From Candidatus Nitrotoga arctica (lineage in GTDB: Bacteria; Pseudomonadota; Gammaproteobacteria; Burkholderiales; Gallionellaceae), in contig NZ_OU912926.1 in assembly GCF_918378365.1 (NCBI RefSeq), forward strand, positions 1,488,001 through 1,552,000: DNA of 64,000 nucleotides, read 5' to 3'. Positions 1-9,423 of this stretch are shown piece by piece. Below the pieces are notes generated by a model. That model was not told where the DNA came from and searched no databases. It worked only from the letters and a program-made list of their open reading frames with translations. Position 1 is the stretch's first letter; each line of letters opens with the position of its first letter. The position numbers were made by a program, and so were the translations under genes.

Positions 1-1
1 G

Positions 2-292
2 GGTACTGGTTCCCAAGAAGGTACTTTCATGATTGAGCGCAGCTTGCGCAGTCGCATGCAATTCATGCAAATCAATCTGAATACAACACTGCCGAAGCTG
101 GGCGAGTTTGACGTTATTTTTCTGCGTAATGTCATGATCTATTTCGACATGGATACAAAACGCCAAGTAGTTGCACGCATGTTGCCATTTTTGAAGCCTG
201 GCGGTTATTTTATTGTCAGCCATTCAGAAAGCCTTAATGGAATCACCGATGGCCTGAAATTGGTATCCCCATCTATATACAGCAAACCATGA
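2..292 (+). CDS. cheR: CheR chemotaxis methyltransferase, C-terminal part (cut by window edge)
   Basis: C-terminal 96 residues of a CheR-type SAM-dependent methyltransferase, which methylates glutamates on chemoreceptors. The frame is open to the left edge, so the N-terminal part lies outside the window. The visible part carries the family motif FDVIFLRNVMIYFD and the end SHSESLNGI. It is almost base-for-base identical to the end of the complete cheR at 6572-7378; only two silent changes appear, at the very end. Its stop overlaps the cheD start (ATGA). Whether this copy is full length cannot be seen here. Confidence 0.9.
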   Translation, partial: GTGSQEGTFMIERSLRSRMQFMQINLNTTLPKLGEFDVIFLRNVMIYFDMDTKRQVVARMLPFLKPGGYFIVSHSESLNGITDGLKLVSPSIYSKP

Positions 293-819
293 AGCGGTCT
301 GGAAATGTCATTGAAGTATTTTTACAGCCGGGAGATTTTTATTTCGGTGATACGAATACTCGCATCCGTACTCTTCTTGGATCCTGTGTATCTATTACCA
401 TGTGGCATCCGACAAGATTAATTGGTGGCATGTGTCACTACCTGCTACCTGCTCGGGAAAACGCTTCGGCGAATTCGCTCGATGGCCGTTATGCGAAGGA
501 AGCCATGCAAATGTTTGCGCGGGAAATTCGGGCAGCCAAAACACACCCTTCAGAATATACCGTGAAATTATTCGGGGCGGGCAACATGTTTCCCGGTATA
601 AAAAAAAAGAACCCGTGCGATCTTAAAGGCTGCACTGATAGTATAAATATATGCATGAACATCTCCTGCAAAAACATGACTATTGCTCGCTCGCTTGTTG
701 CTTCACACGGATTCGTGGTCACAGCCGAAGACTTGGGAGGGGCTGGCCATCGGCAGATTGTATTCGACATTCATAACGGCAATGTCTGGGTGCGCAAACC
801 CGGCGTAACCCAAGCATGA
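289..819 (+). CDS. cheD: CheD receptor deamidase, copy 1
   Basis: CheD deamidates specific glutamines on chemoreceptors to glutamates and in many bacteria also interacts with CheC. At 176 aa it has the usual length. The catalytic cysteine lies in LLGSCVSITMW and the catalytic histidine in GGMCHYLLP, both near the N-terminus as expected. The start overlaps the cheR stop by four bases, indicating translational coupling, and cheB follows 18 bases downstream. It differs from the second cheD (7375-7905) at only a few residues: T for M in FGDxNTRIRT, and LGGAGH for MGGNSH near the C-terminus. Both copies look intact. Confidence 0.95.
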   Translation: MKRSGNVIEVFLQPGDFYFGDTNTRIRTLLGSCVSITMWHPTRLIGGMCHYLLPARENASANSLDGRYAKEAMQMFAREIRAAKTHPSEYTVKLFGAGNMFPGIKKKNPCDLKGCTDSINICMNISCKNMTIARSLVASHGFVVTAEDLGGAGHRQIVFDIHNGNVWVRKPGVTQA

Positions 820-837
820 TTTAAAGAGCATAAATAA

Positions 838-1905
838 ATGAAAAAAATTAAAGTGTTATTGGTCGACGATTCGGCTGTAGTGCGGCAAGTATTGCAGGCA
901 GTATTGGATCAGGAACCGGACATTCAGGTAATTGGCGCGGCATCCGATCCTATTTTTGCCATGGAAAAAATGACTCGCGAATGGCCGGATGTCATCGTGC
1001 TAGACGTGGAGATGCCGCGCATGGACGGCATCACCTTCCTCAAAAAAATAATGGCTGAACACCCCACGCCGGTGGTGATCTGTTCTACGCTCACGGAAAA
1101 AGGTGCGGAAACCACCATGCAAGCGCTTGCCGCTGGAGCAGTTGAAATTATTACCAAGCCCAAAGTCGGGTTGAAAAGTTTTTTGCAGGAATCATCAAAC
1201 GATTTAGTAGCTGCAGTCAGGGCGGCAGCCCAGGCCAACGTCAGGCGCCAGGTCAGAGCGGCAGCACCGCTACCACAAGTGGCAGTAAAACTTAATGCCG
1301 ATGCTATTCTCTCAGCAGCCACTGCACATTCCATGGCGCAAACCACCGAACGAATTGTTGCCATCGGTACCTCGACCGGTGGTACACAGGCTCTGGAAGC
1401 CGTGTTGACAGCATTGCCGCGAGTTTGCCCCGGCATAGTTATCGTGCAACATATGCCGGAAAAATTTACTGCCTTATTTGCTGAACGTCTCAACGGTCTG
1501 TGTCAAATAGAAGTGAGAGAGGCAAAAAATAACGATCGTGTTATTCCGGGTCTTGCCCTGATTGCTCCCGGTGGCAAGCATATGCTGCTTAAGCGTAGCG
1601 GCGCGTATTACCATGTTGAAGTGGTGGATGGCCCCTTGGTTAATCGCCATCGTCCGTCAGTGGATGTGCTGTTCCGCTCAGTGGCCAAGTTTGCGGGAAA
1701 AAATGCCACCGGCATCATCATGACAGGCATGGGTGACGATGGTGCACGCGGCCTGAAAGAAATGCTGGACGCAGGAGCTCCCACGGTGGCGCAGGATGAA
1801 GCTACATGTGTTGTATTCGGTATGCCCAAGGAAGCCATTAAGCTGGGCGCTGCAAAAAAGGTGGTGCCATTGCATGAAATGCATTGGGCTATTTTGGGAA
1901 GATAA
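838..1905 (+). CDS. cheB: CheB protein-glutamate methylesterase/deamidase
   Basis: 355 aa. The N-terminal receiver domain (about 1-120) has the acidic pair in VDDS, the phospho-acceptor Asp in [10 protein letters not shown] and the conserved Lys in ITKPK. The C-terminal methylesterase domain (about 165-350) has the catalytic serine loop [10 protein letters not shown], the histidine in QHMPEKF and the aspartate-containing GMGDDGA. It removes methyl groups from chemoreceptors when phosphorylated by CheA, opposing CheR. It follows cheR-cheD copy 1. No cheB follows the second cheR-cheD copy, so this is the only cheB in the window. The start ATG is followed by a Lys-rich [12 protein letters not shown], typical of receiver proteins. 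Confidence 0.97.
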   Translation: MKKIKVLLVDDSAVVRQVLQAVLDQEPDIQVIGAASDPIFAMEKMTREWPDVIVLDVEMPRMDGITFLKKIMAEHPTPVVICSTLTEKGAETTMQALAAGAVEIITKPKVGLKSFLQESSNDLVAAVRAAAQANVRRQVRAAAPLPQVAVKLNADAILSAATAHSMAQTTERIVAIGTSTGGTQALEAVLTALPRVCPGIVIVQHMPEKFTALFAERLNGLCQIEVREAKNNDRVIPGLALIAPGGKHMLLKRSGAYYHVEVVDGPLVNRHRPSVDVLFRSVAKFAGKNATGIIMTGMGDDGARGLKEMLDAGAPTVAQDEATCVVFGMPKEAIKLGAAKKVVPLHEMHWAILGR

Positions 1906-3552
1906 ATGGGGCTGGCAGGTATCGAGTCTTGAGGTGTTAAATTATGCACATTCAGCTTGGATGCAGACGATTAAAATTATTTATATCTAAGCTGCGTTAA
2001 CCCACTTATTTAAGTCGGGTGTAGTTGAGTTACAGTGATTTTTCGGTTTGGTTGTCGTGGCATTGCTTGGATTTCTGCCTCATCCAAAAATGAAATCCAA
2101 CATTTATTTTGTAGTGTGTGTTGCGAGTTTTGGAAGGCATAGTTTGGCCTATCTAAATGTTGCTGCAACAGAACGGAATATTCACATCGACCGAAATTAG
2201 CAATAGATCATTTTTGTTCAAAAGAGCTGTAAGCCTGGTCAATTCCAACTGCTTTGTTGTAGCGGATACTTGGGCAAATATTTAGTTTTGCATCCGCTCC
2301 CGATTAATTATTATCTGTTTCGCAGGTTACCAATTAATACCTGTGGCGACATTAATAATCGACAGATTTACAGGTAGCCAAGAAAAAAAGTTCATGACAT
2401 AGCTCATCACTTCTGTGTGGCAACTTTCTCGCTATTGATGAACTATGAAAGTCTGCTTGGAACGGAAGCAAGCTTTTGGGTGTAGCTGACCAGTCTCTCT
2501 GGGTATTGTTAATGCTGCTGGTATATAAAGAAAAATTCCTGTCCCCAGCAGCGTAACTTTGCAATCAATTTTTTAAATTTCACGATTCCTCCACTGTTTT
2601 CAAATTCATTAAAAATTTGCTCACACTTCCGCTACTCCTCATTCAGTAACGGCTGTATAACTTGTAACTTTATAGCGCCCTTGAGTTTTGAAAGAAATTT
2701 CAAACTATGATTTCAACGCTAGAAGAGCAAGTGTATGAACCGGAGGACAAGGGATCCTGTATGTGTTGATGGTCAAACACGTTGATCATGAATTCTTGAT
2801 TTGTGGAGTGATTGCATTGCCGCGCAAGCTTGAAACATAAGCATAACCGGCTAATATCGCCAGGAATGGACAGTCACCCTGTGCTCATGATATTGCGCGT
2901 TTCGGATGCATTCTGGCTGCTGTCATGCAGAATGTGTTGCTTAATAAAACAATATATCAAACTCAGTTTGTTATTAATATTTCTGTCGCTATCTCGGCAA
3001 ATCTCAAATACCAAATTCAACTACCACCTACTAAAGTAGGTGGGTTGAGGCTACGTCCGCCGCCCACTAAGAGTGAGCGAACCGTGGCGGACTACGCTAA
3101 AACCATATTCACAGAGCATGTAATGAAACTCATAGCATTTAAAACCTTAAATGCACCAGCTAAAGCAGGTGGTTTTTACCAATTGATGGAAAATTAAAGT
3201 AATGAATAAAATATCCGTTAAAGATACATAGAAAGTACATTTTCTGGAAATAGTTACTTATCCAGAACGTAGTGGCAGTTAAATATGGCGCTGTATGCGG
3301 CGTATATGTTGTAGATAGCAGTCGGGTGAAATTCAGGCTGTGATAAGTTGTTGAGCAAGATATTCAACCCCTCAGTGTGAGATTAGTGGCACCCCTATAT
3401 CGGGCAGCAATGAAGTAGCACTGATTTTAGATGTGTAATTGTTGGTTCAATAATTAGCCAATCGGAAAACATGTCTATGTAACGAATGTAGGTGCCTCGC
3501 TCAATATGGGGTTCCATATTTATATTTAAAATATTAACAAGAGAGGCTGGTT
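1906..3552. other. Gene-poor stretch between cheB and mcp
   Basis: About 1.6 kb with no convincing gene on either strand. The few short open frames have no recognisable protein features, and the 90-codon one at 2925-3197 merely runs through the hairpins described at 3024-3177. The sequence is AT-rich. I see no clear terminator behind cheB and no convincing sigma-28 or sigma-54 site in front of the MCP at 3553. The stretch sits between the two copies of the cheR-cheD duplication and may be rearrangement debris. Confidence 0.6.
3024..3177 (+). repeat. Three-hairpin palindromic element (IS200/IS605-end-like)
   Basis: Hairpin 1 (3024-3043) is a perfect 9-bp stem, CCACCTACT-AA-AGTAGGTGG. Hairpin 2 uses GTCCGCC (3055-3061) with GGCGGAC (3086-3092) around an inner GCCCACT/AGTGAGC stem. 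Hairpin 3 (3154-3171) is CACCAGC-TAAA-GCAGGTG with one mismatch, followed by TTTTT. Hairpins 1 and 3 share the pattern CACCnnCTAAAGnAGGTGG about 130 bp apart. Paired subterminal palindromes like these mark IS200/IS605 ends and their transposase-less derivatives. That assignment is inference; a structured RNA is the alternative. Confidence 0.5.
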
Positions 3553-5871
3553 ATGTTTAAAAACATGAAAATAGGTATGCGTCTTGGATTTGGATTTAGT
3601 TTGGTATTGATTTTACTAATAATAATAGCGTCGATAGCAATTACACGACTTTCAAAATTGAATGAAATGTTGGATCTGGTGGTTAGTGATAGAAATATTA
3701 AAGTGGCTATGATTACGGATATCAATAATGAAACCAATAAAATTGCTATCGCGCTAAGAAATATGTTGCTCACAGATAAACGCGATGATCTGGTAAAGCA
3801 GGAAGATAAGGTTATCGAAGCGCGGAAAAAAATTCAAGACAATGTAGATAAGTTACAAAAGCTTATCGCATTGCCGAAAGGAAAGGAGATGCTGCAACAT
3901 ATTCTGGATGATCGCGCAAAGTATATCGATAGCCAGAAAAACTTGATAACCATGATTAAAGATGGGAAGAAAGACGAGTCGCGGGCATTTATGACTAACG
4001 TACTACGGCCCACCCTGGAAGCTTATCAAGCTAATTTGAATGTTTTTAACGATTTTCAAGTTGAGTTAGTTCGGACAACCGCCAAGGAGGCTACCGAAAA
4101 CTATAACTTTGCACGTAACTTAATGCTGGCCCTGGCAACAATTGCTTTAGGGCTAGCTGCAGGTATCGCCTACTGGGTCACGCGCAGCATAACAAATCCA
4201 TTGAATGAAGCAGTGAGTGTGTCTAATCAGTTGGCTAAAGGTGATCTGACTGTCAAGGTCAATGTAAATTCTAAAGATGAAACTGGCCAACTGCTCGCAG
4301 CCATGCAAATCATGGCAGACAATATTCGTTCGAACGTAGAGGAGGCGGCAAAAATTGCCAATGAAAATCTGCGTATTAAGATCGCATTGGATAGCGTTAG
4401 TACCAATGTGATGATAGCCGACAATGATCGAAATATTATTTACGCGAATGCCGCTGTTGTAAGTATGTTGTCTAATGCTGAAGCTGACATGCGCAAGGCT
4501 TTGCCTAATTTCTCGGTGGCGAGATTGGTCGGTTCCAATATCGATCAATTCCACAAAAATCCGTCACACCAGAAGCACTTGCTTGCCACTTTCAACAGTA
4601 ACCACAAGGCGCAAATTACCGTGGGTGCCCGTATATTTGGGCTGTCGGCTAATCCGGTGTTGAACGATAAGGGTGAGCGCCTTGGCAGTGTTGTCGAATG
4701 GAATGATCGCACTGTAGAGGTGGCGATCGAAAATGAGATCAGTTCTATTGTTGAAGGGGCAGTGAATGGTAACTTTACTTTACGGGTTGTAGAAGAAGGG
4801 AAAACCGGTTTCTCCGCTAAAGTTAGCACAGACATCAATCAATTAATGGCAACCAGCGAGGAAGGACTGAACGATGTATTGCGTGTTCTTGCAGCCCTTG
4901 CTCAAGGCGATCTAACGAAAACCATAGAGAAGGAGTACGCGGGAACATTTGGTGAATTGAAGGTGGCTAGTAACGAAGTAGTTGAAAAATTATCGCATAT
5001 TGTTACCGACGTAATCAGTTCAACGGATGCCTTGTTACAAGCCTCAGAACAGGTTAGTGCCACTTCACAATCGTTGTCACAAGCTGCTAGCGAACAGGCA
5101 GCCAGTGTGGAAGAAACCAGTGCCTCGATCGAGCAGATGAGCGCTTCAATCAGCCAGAATACCGAAAATGCCAAGGTTACCGACGGTATGGCCAGCAAGG
5201 CAGCCAAGGAAGCGACCGAGGGTGGCGAGGCGGTCGGGCAGACAGTGTCGGCCATGAAGGAAATCGCAAAGAAAATCAGCATTATCGACGACATTGCCTA
5301 TCAGACGAATTTGCTTGCGCTCAATGCTGCCATCGAAGCAGCCCGGGCGGGCGAACATGGCAAGGGTTTCGCAGTAGTGGCAGCGGAGGTGCGCAAACTG
5401 GCTGAACGCAGCCAGGTGGCGGCGCAGGAAATTGGCGAGCTGGCCTCCAGCAGCGTCGGGATGGCGGAGAAGGCTGGCAGACTGTTGGATGAAATGGTGC
5501 CCTCCATTAACAAGACTTCCGATTTGGTACAGGAGATCAGCGCCGCATCGGAAGAGCAATCTTCCGGCGTGAGTCAGATCAACAACGCCATGGGACAGTT
5601 GAATCAGATGACTCAGCAAAATGCATCGGCATCCGAAGAGCTGGCTGCAACCGCTGAGGAAATGAGCGGTCAGGCGGATCAACTGCAAGGGATAATGGGA
5701 TTCTTTACAGTAAAGACGAATACCAGCGGCAGCCAGCAACGTCAGGCTGCTGTAAACAGGGTAGCTGCATCTACAAATAGCAAAGCTGCACGCCCGGCCA
5801 AGGCAAAAGCAAAAGCTGCCATGCACGCCCTTGCTGGCATCCCGAATGAAGCTGAATTTGCCCGATTTTAA
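3553..5871 (+). CDS. Methyl-accepting chemotaxis protein with PAS-like segment
   Basis: 772-aa transmembrane chemoreceptor. TM1 is at about 13-31, followed by a helical periplasmic domain of four-helix-bundle type (about 35-190), TM2 (about 190-208) and HAMP (about 210-262). A PAS-like segment follows (about 275-390, [20 protein letters not shown]), then a second HAMP-like stretch (about 400-490). The cytoplasmic signalling hairpin has its tip near 575-620 ([20 protein letters not shown]). The tail is Ala/Lys-rich and ends in aromatic-containing EFARF, which might serve as a CheR/CheD tether, but that is a guess. The RBS GAGAGG precedes the ATG. The cheW gene follows after 12 bases, so the two are probably co-transcribed. 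The ligand is unknown. Confidence 0.95.
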   Translation: MFKNMKIGMRLGFGFSLVLILLIIIASIAITRLSKLNEMLDLVVSDRNIKVAMITDINNETNKIAIALRNMLLTDKRDDLVKQEDKVIEARKKIQDNVDKLQKLIALPKGKEMLQHILDDRAKYIDSQKNLITMIKDGKKDESRAFMTNVLRPTLEAYQANLNVFNDFQVELVRTTAKEATENYNFARNLMLALATIALGLAAGIAYWVTRSITNPLNEAVSVSNQLAKGDLTVKVNVNSKDETGQLLAAMQIMADNIRSNVEEAAKIANENLRIKIALDSVSTNVMIADNDRNIIYANAAVVSMLSNAEADMRKALPNFSVARLVGSNIDQFHKNPSHQKHLLATFNSNHKAQITVGARIFGLSANPVLNDKGERLGSVVEWNDRTVEVAIENEISSIVEGAVNGNFTLRVVEEGKTGFSAKVSTDINQLMATSEEGLNDVLRVLAALAQGDLTKTIEKEYAGTFGELKVASNEVVEKLSHIVTDVISSTDALLQASEQVSATSQSLSQAASEQAASVEETSASIEQMSASISQNTENAKVTDGMASKAAKEATEGGEAVGQTVSAMKEIAKKISIIDDIAYQTNLLALNAAIEAARAGEHGKGFAVVAAEVRKLAERSQVAAQEIGELASSSVGMAEKAGRLLDEMVPSINKTSDLVQEISAASEEQSSGVSQINNAMGQLNQMTQQNASASEELAATAEEMSGQADQLQGIMGFFTVKTNTSGSQQRQAAVNRVAASTNSKAARPAKAKAKAAMHALAGIPNEAEFARF

Positions 5872-5883
5872 TAGGAGATAGCC

Positions 5884-6423
5884 ATGGGCGCACTAGTTAA
5901 AAAGGAAATTCATGCGGCTGTCGTGCAGCAGGAAAGGGGGCAATATCTAACCTTCCTGATTGGAGGCGAGATGTTTGCCATCAGCATCCTCGGCATCAAG
6001 GAGATCATCGAATACGGCAACCTCACTACCGTACCCATGATGCCGGATTTCATTCGCGGCGTGATAAACCTGCGGGGTGCAGTGGTGCCGGTAGTGGACA
6101 TGTCGGCACGCTTCGGCCGCACCGCATCCGAAGTAACGCGGCGTAGCTGTATTGTCATCATTGAAGTCGAAGCGGATGACGAAAAGCAGGATGTCGGCGT
6201 AGTCGTGGATTCGGTATCAGAAGTGCTCGAAATACCAGCCGCTGAAATTGAGCCGGCACCGAGTTTCGGTGCCAGGATCCGGGCTGACTTCATCAGCGGC
6301 ATGGGTAAAGTAAACGGTCAGTTCGTGATCATACTCAACGCTGACCGCGTACTGTCAGTGAATGAAATGGCCATGCTGTCAGGGGCAAGCGTGACGGAGA
6401 TTGCTGAGGCAGTATTAGCGTAA
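5884..6423 (+). CDS. cheW: CheW coupling protein
   Basis: 179-aa CheW-like adaptor that links chemoreceptors to the CheA kinase. The fold-defining stretches are visible: YLTFLIGGEMFAISILGIKEI near the start, the conserved PMMPDFIRGVINLRG receptor/CheA interface at about 52-66, and VGVVVDSVSEVLEI further on. An AGGAGA ribosome-binding site precedes the ATG, and the gene lies 12 bases downstream of the MCP. A 148-bp gap separates it from the complete cheR. Confidence 0.95.
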   Translation: MGALVKKEIHAAVVQQERGQYLTFLIGGEMFAISILGIKEIIEYGNLTTVPMMPDFIRGVINLRGAVVPVVDMSARFGRTASEVTRRSCIVIIEVEADDEKQDVGVVVDSVSEVLEIPAAEIEPAPSFGARIRADFISGMGKVNGQFVIILNADRVLSVNEMAMLSGASVTEIAEAVLA

Positions 6424-6571
6424 GCAAGCAGAACACGCATGGTGAGCGACGGATGGGTGAAAGTTGGCGTAATTTACCAAACTTTCTCCATCCTGATGCC
6501 ATCCACTTCGGCAGTTTTGCCGATCCCAGGTAGACCAAGCGTTTACAATAAACTGTAGAACGAAAAAACCA

Positions 6572-7378
6572 ATGCATACCGCCACGCTAAGAGATGATGA
6601 ATTTAACCAGTTCCGTAGCTGGTTACATCGCACCGCCGGGATTAATCTCTCCGACGCAAAAAAAGCGTTGGTCTCAGGACGTCTGTCCAAGCGGCTGAAA
6701 CACTATGATTTGACCAGCTATGGTGATTATTTCCGGCTGATTACTCAGAGCACCGAAGCAGCGGAATTACAGACTGCACTGGATCTGCTTACCACCAACG
6801 AGACCTATTTTTTTCGCGAACCCAAACACTTTGATTTTCTGCGAGGGCAGATTTTACCCAAGGCGCATGCAGGCAAAACATTTCGCTTATGGAGTGCAGC
6901 CAGCTCGTCCGGCGAAGAACCTTACAGCCTCGCCATGACACTTGCCGATGGTTTGTCTAGCACGCCTTGGGAAATCGTCGCGTCCGACATCAGCACCCGC
7001 GTTCTCGAAAAAGCCCGCTCTGGCCACTATGACATGGAACGGGCGCACAATATTCCGCAGTCTCTGCTCTCTAAGCACTGCCTGAAGGGTACTGGTTCCC
7101 AAGAAGGTACTTTCATGATTGAGCGCAGCTTGCGCAGTCGCATGCAATTCATGCAAATCAATCTGAATACAACACTGCCGAAGCTGGGCGAGTTTGACGT
7201 TATTTTTCTGCGTAATGTCATGATCTATTTCGACATGGATACAAAACGCCAAGTAGTTGCACGCATGTTGCCATTTTTGAAGCCTGGCGGTTATTTTATT
7301 GTCAGCCATTCAGAAAGCCTTAATGGAATCACCGATGGCCTGAAATTGGTATCCCCGTCTATATACAGCAAGCCATGA
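6572..7378 (+). CDS. cheR: CheR chemotaxis methyltransferase (complete)
   Basis: 268 aa, the usual CheR length. The N-terminal helical domain (about 1-75) includes GINLSDAKKALVSGRLSKRL. The methyltransferase domain has TTNETYFFREPKHF, the SAM-binding WSAASSSGEEPYSLA (about 110-124) and FDVIFLRNVMIYFD (about 209-222). It methylates receptor glutamates, opposing CheB. Its last 291 coding bases are duplicated at the left edge of the window. The stop overlaps the start of the second cheD by four bases. Confidence 0.96.
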   Translation: MHTATLRDDEFNQFRSWLHRTAGINLSDAKKALVSGRLSKRLKHYDLTSYGDYFRLITQSTEAAELQTALDLLTTNETYFFREPKHFDFLRGQILPKAHAGKTFRLWSAASSSGEEPYSLAMTLADGLSSTPWEIVASDISTRVLEKARSGHYDMERAHNIPQSLLSKHCLKGTGSQEGTFMIERSLRSRMQFMQINLNTTLPKLGEFDVIFLRNVMIYFDMDTKRQVVARMLPFLKPGGYFIVSHSESLNGITDGLKLVSPSIYSKP

Positions 7379-7915
7379 AGCGGTCTGGAAATGTCATTGA
7401 AGTATTTTTACAGCCGGGAGATTTTTATTTCGGTGATATGAATACTCGCATCCGTACCCTTCTTGGGTCCTGTGTATCTATTACCATGTGGCATCCGACA
7501 AGACTAATCGGTGGCATGTGTCACTACCTGCTACCTGCCCGGGAAAACGCTTCGGCGAATTCGCTCGATGGCCGTTATGCGAAGGAAGCCATGCAAATGT
7601 TTGCGCGGGAAATTCGGGCAGCCAAAACACACCCTTCAGAATATACCGTGAAATTATTCGGAGCGGGCAACATGTTTCCCGGTATAAAAAAAAAGAACCC
7701 GTGCGATCTTAAAGGTTGCACTGATAGTATAAATATATGCATGAACATCTCCTGCAAAAACATGACTATTGCTCGCTCGCTTGTTGCTTCACACGGATTC
7801 GTGGTCACAGCCGAAGACATGGGAGGGAATAGTCATCGGCAGATTGTATTTGATATTCATAACGGCAATGTCTGGGTGCGCAAACCCGGCGTAACCCAGG
7901 CATGATTTAAAGAGC
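7087..7915 (+). repeat. cheR-cheD duplication, copy 2
   Basis: Second copy of the segment at 1-829. It starts inside cheR because copy 1 is cut by the window edge. It ends at 7915 after TTTAAAGAGC. Beyond this point copy 1 continues into cheB, while this copy continues into the interior of a GGDEF-EAL gene. Confidence 0.95.
7375..7905 (+). CDS. cheD: CheD receptor deamidase, copy 2
   Basis: 176-aa CheD with the same catalytic Cys (LLGSCVSITMW) and His (GGMCHYLLP) as copy 1, and overlapping the complete cheR by ATGA. It reads MGGNSHRQIVF near the C-terminus, where copy 1 reads LGGAGHRQIVF. The remaining base differences are nearly all synonymous, so both copies have been under protein-level constraint or kept similar by gene conversion. 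No cheB follows. Confidence 0.95.
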   Translation: MKRSGNVIEVFLQPGDFYFGDMNTRIRTLLGSCVSITMWHPTRLIGGMCHYLLPARENASANSLDGRYAKEAMQMFAREIRAAKTHPSEYTVKLFGAGNMFPGIKKKNPCDLKGCTDSINICMNISCKNMTIARSLVASHGFVVTAEDMGGNSHRQIVFDIHNGNVWVRKPGVTQA

Positions 7916-7949
7916 GGCAGTTGAAGCAGCTAAAGTTCAGCTAGATCAT

Positions 7950-9251
7950 TTGGCCCCTCATGATGTTCTCACCGGTTTGCCTAATCGTATATTGTTTCAA
8001 GACCGACTTAACGAAGCGATTGAGTTGGCCTGTCGTCAAGGTAGGCAAATTGCACTGTTGTTTGTGGATCTTGATCAATTTAAACATATCAATGACTCAT
8101 TAGGACATGGGGTGGGTGACAAACTGCTGCAATCGGTTGTGCAACGCTTGGTAAGTTGTGTGCGTCACTCGGATACCATCAGCCGTCAGGGCGGTGATGA
8201 GTTTGTCCTGCTCTTACCTTATATAAAGCATCCGGAAGATGCTGCTATTTGTGCGCAAAAGATATTGGCCGCGCTCGCCCTACCTCACAATATCGATCAA
8301 AACTATCTTTATATCAGTGGAAGTATTGGTATCAGTATTTATCCTGATGATGGGAAGAATGGGGAGACCCTCATCAAGAGCGCGGATACTGCGATGTATT
8401 TTGCCAAGGACAACGGCCGCAATAATTACAAGTTTTTCAAGCAGGACATGAATGATCGCGCCGTCCAGCGGCAAACCATCGAAGCCAGCTTGCGTCGCGC
8501 ACTTGAACGACAGGAATTTGTGTTGTATTACCAACCAAAAATAAATCTTACAAGTGGTGCGATTGTCGGTGCCGAGGCGCTTATCCGCTGGCAACATCCG
8601 GAACGAGGGCTGATACCGCCAGGACAATTCGTGGCTATCGCCGAAGACTGTGGCTTGATTCTGCAGTTGGGCCGTTGGGTGCTACGGGAAGCTTGTCTCC
8701 AGGCTCGATCTTGGCAGCAGGCTGGGCTACCGCCCATTATTGTTGCAGTTAACACCTCTGCGCTCGAGTTCTGCGCCAGGAATTTTTTAGATAATATCTG
8801 TGCAGTGTTCAAGGAAACTGGCTTGGAGCCGCGCTATCTGGTACTGGAATTAACCGAAAGCGTCCTCATGCAAGATGCCGGGTGTACTGATTCTATGCTT
8901 CATACACTTGCAGATTTGGGTGTAAAGCTTTCGATCGATGATTTTGGTACTGGCTATTCCAGCCTGAGTTACCTGAGACAATTTCCGATCGACACCCTGA
9001 AGATTGATCAGTCGTTCGTGAAGCAAATGTGCAGCAACGCGGACGATGCTGCCATCGTCAGTGCGGTGATAAGCATGGGTAAAAATCTCAAGAAACGTGT
9101 CATTGCGGAGGGTATAGAAACACGAGAGCAATACGAACTTCTTCTTGCTCAGGATTGCGACGAGGGCCAAGGCTATTACTTTAGCCATCCGGTGACTGTA
9201 AATGATTTCACAGCTTTATTGCAAACTGGCATTTCACCTACAAGGGATTAA
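7950..9251 (+). CDS. GGDEF-EAL c-di-GMP enzyme, 5'-truncated
   Basis: 433 residues from a TTG codon. The GGDEF domain (about 1-165) has DVLTGLPNR, an I-site-like RHSD five residues before an intact GGDEF motif, and the EAL domain (about 180-430) has GAEALIRWQHP, LELTES, DDFGTGYSSLSYL and DQSFV. Both catalytic cores look intact, so it could make or degrade c-di-GMP. The frame is open upstream only to the stop at 7908-7910 and reads AAVEAAKVQLDHLAPHD, the linker that normally joins a sensor (PAS or similar) to GGDEF. No ATG, GTG or Shine-Dalgarno sequence is visible before TTG 7950. The frame begins exactly at the end of the cheR-cheD duplication, so the sensor part was cut off by rearrangement. 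Expression is uncertain. Confidence 0.85.
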   Translation: MAPHDVLTGLPNRILFQDRLNEAIELACRQGRQIALLFVDLDQFKHINDSLGHGVGDKLLQSVVQRLVSCVRHSDTISRQGGDEFVLLLPYIKHPEDAAICAQKILAALALPHNIDQNYLYISGSIGISIYPDDGKNGETLIKSADTAMYFAKDNGRNNYKFFKQDMNDRAVQRQTIEASLRRALERQEFVLYYQPKINLTSGAIVGAEALIRWQHPERGLIPPGQFVAIAEDCGLILQLGRWVLREACLQARSWQQAGLPPIIVAVNTSALEFCARNFLDNICAVFKETGLEPRYLVLELTESVLMQDAGCTDSMLHTLADLGVKLSIDDFGTGYSSLSYLRQFPIDTLKIDQSFVKQMCSNADDAAIVSAVISMGKNLKKRVIAEGIETREQYELLLAQDCDEGQGYYFSHPVTVNDFTALLQTGISPTRD

Positions 9252-9290
9252 TCAAAACAACCCCTGCTTGGGCTACTTTTAGTCGATCGT

Positions 9291-9317
9291 TACAGTTCAG
9301 TACTATTCTGCCGATAC
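9291..9317 (+). promoter_or_regulatory. Sigma-28 (FliA) promoter of the second mcp
   Basis: TACAGTTC - 11 bases - GCCGATAC matches the FliA consensus TAAAGTTT-N11-GCCGATAA at 6/8 and 7/8 positions with the exact spacing. It lies about 105 bases before the MCP start at 9424, with no other gene between, so this receptor would be a late (class III) flagellar-regulon gene. Confidence 0.75.
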
Positions 9318-9423
9318 GAATACAAGTAGGGGAATTGTGAAAATGCCTTCTTCAATTTTCGACAATCAGGCATTCAATCCGTGTTGAGCAGGTCGCTAGC
9401 TGAATCACAATAAGAGGTTTTAC

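Larger units (their letters stand above)
1..829 (+). repeat. cheR-cheD duplication, copy 1
   Basis: This segment matches 7087-7915 at a constant offset of 7086 bases. The first ~270 bases (the cheR part) are identical. The cheD part carries a scatter of mostly silent substitutions. Similarity ends sharply after the shared bases TTTAAAGAGC, which follow the cheD stop. The left end is beyond the window. Confidence 0.95.

Noticed and set aside
2925..3197. 90-codon plus-strand frame in the cheB-mcp gap
   Set aside because: It runs through three hairpins of a palindromic element and has no RBS; more likely non-coding.
3436..3464. Sigma-28 promoter before the first MCP
   Set aside because: GCCAATCG resembles a -10, but no -35 exists at the required 11-base spacing.
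5146..5826. 226-codon minus-strand open frame opposite the MCP
   Set aside because: It lies wholly inside the signalling domain of the MCP, and the translation is rich in His/Arg/Cys without a domain.
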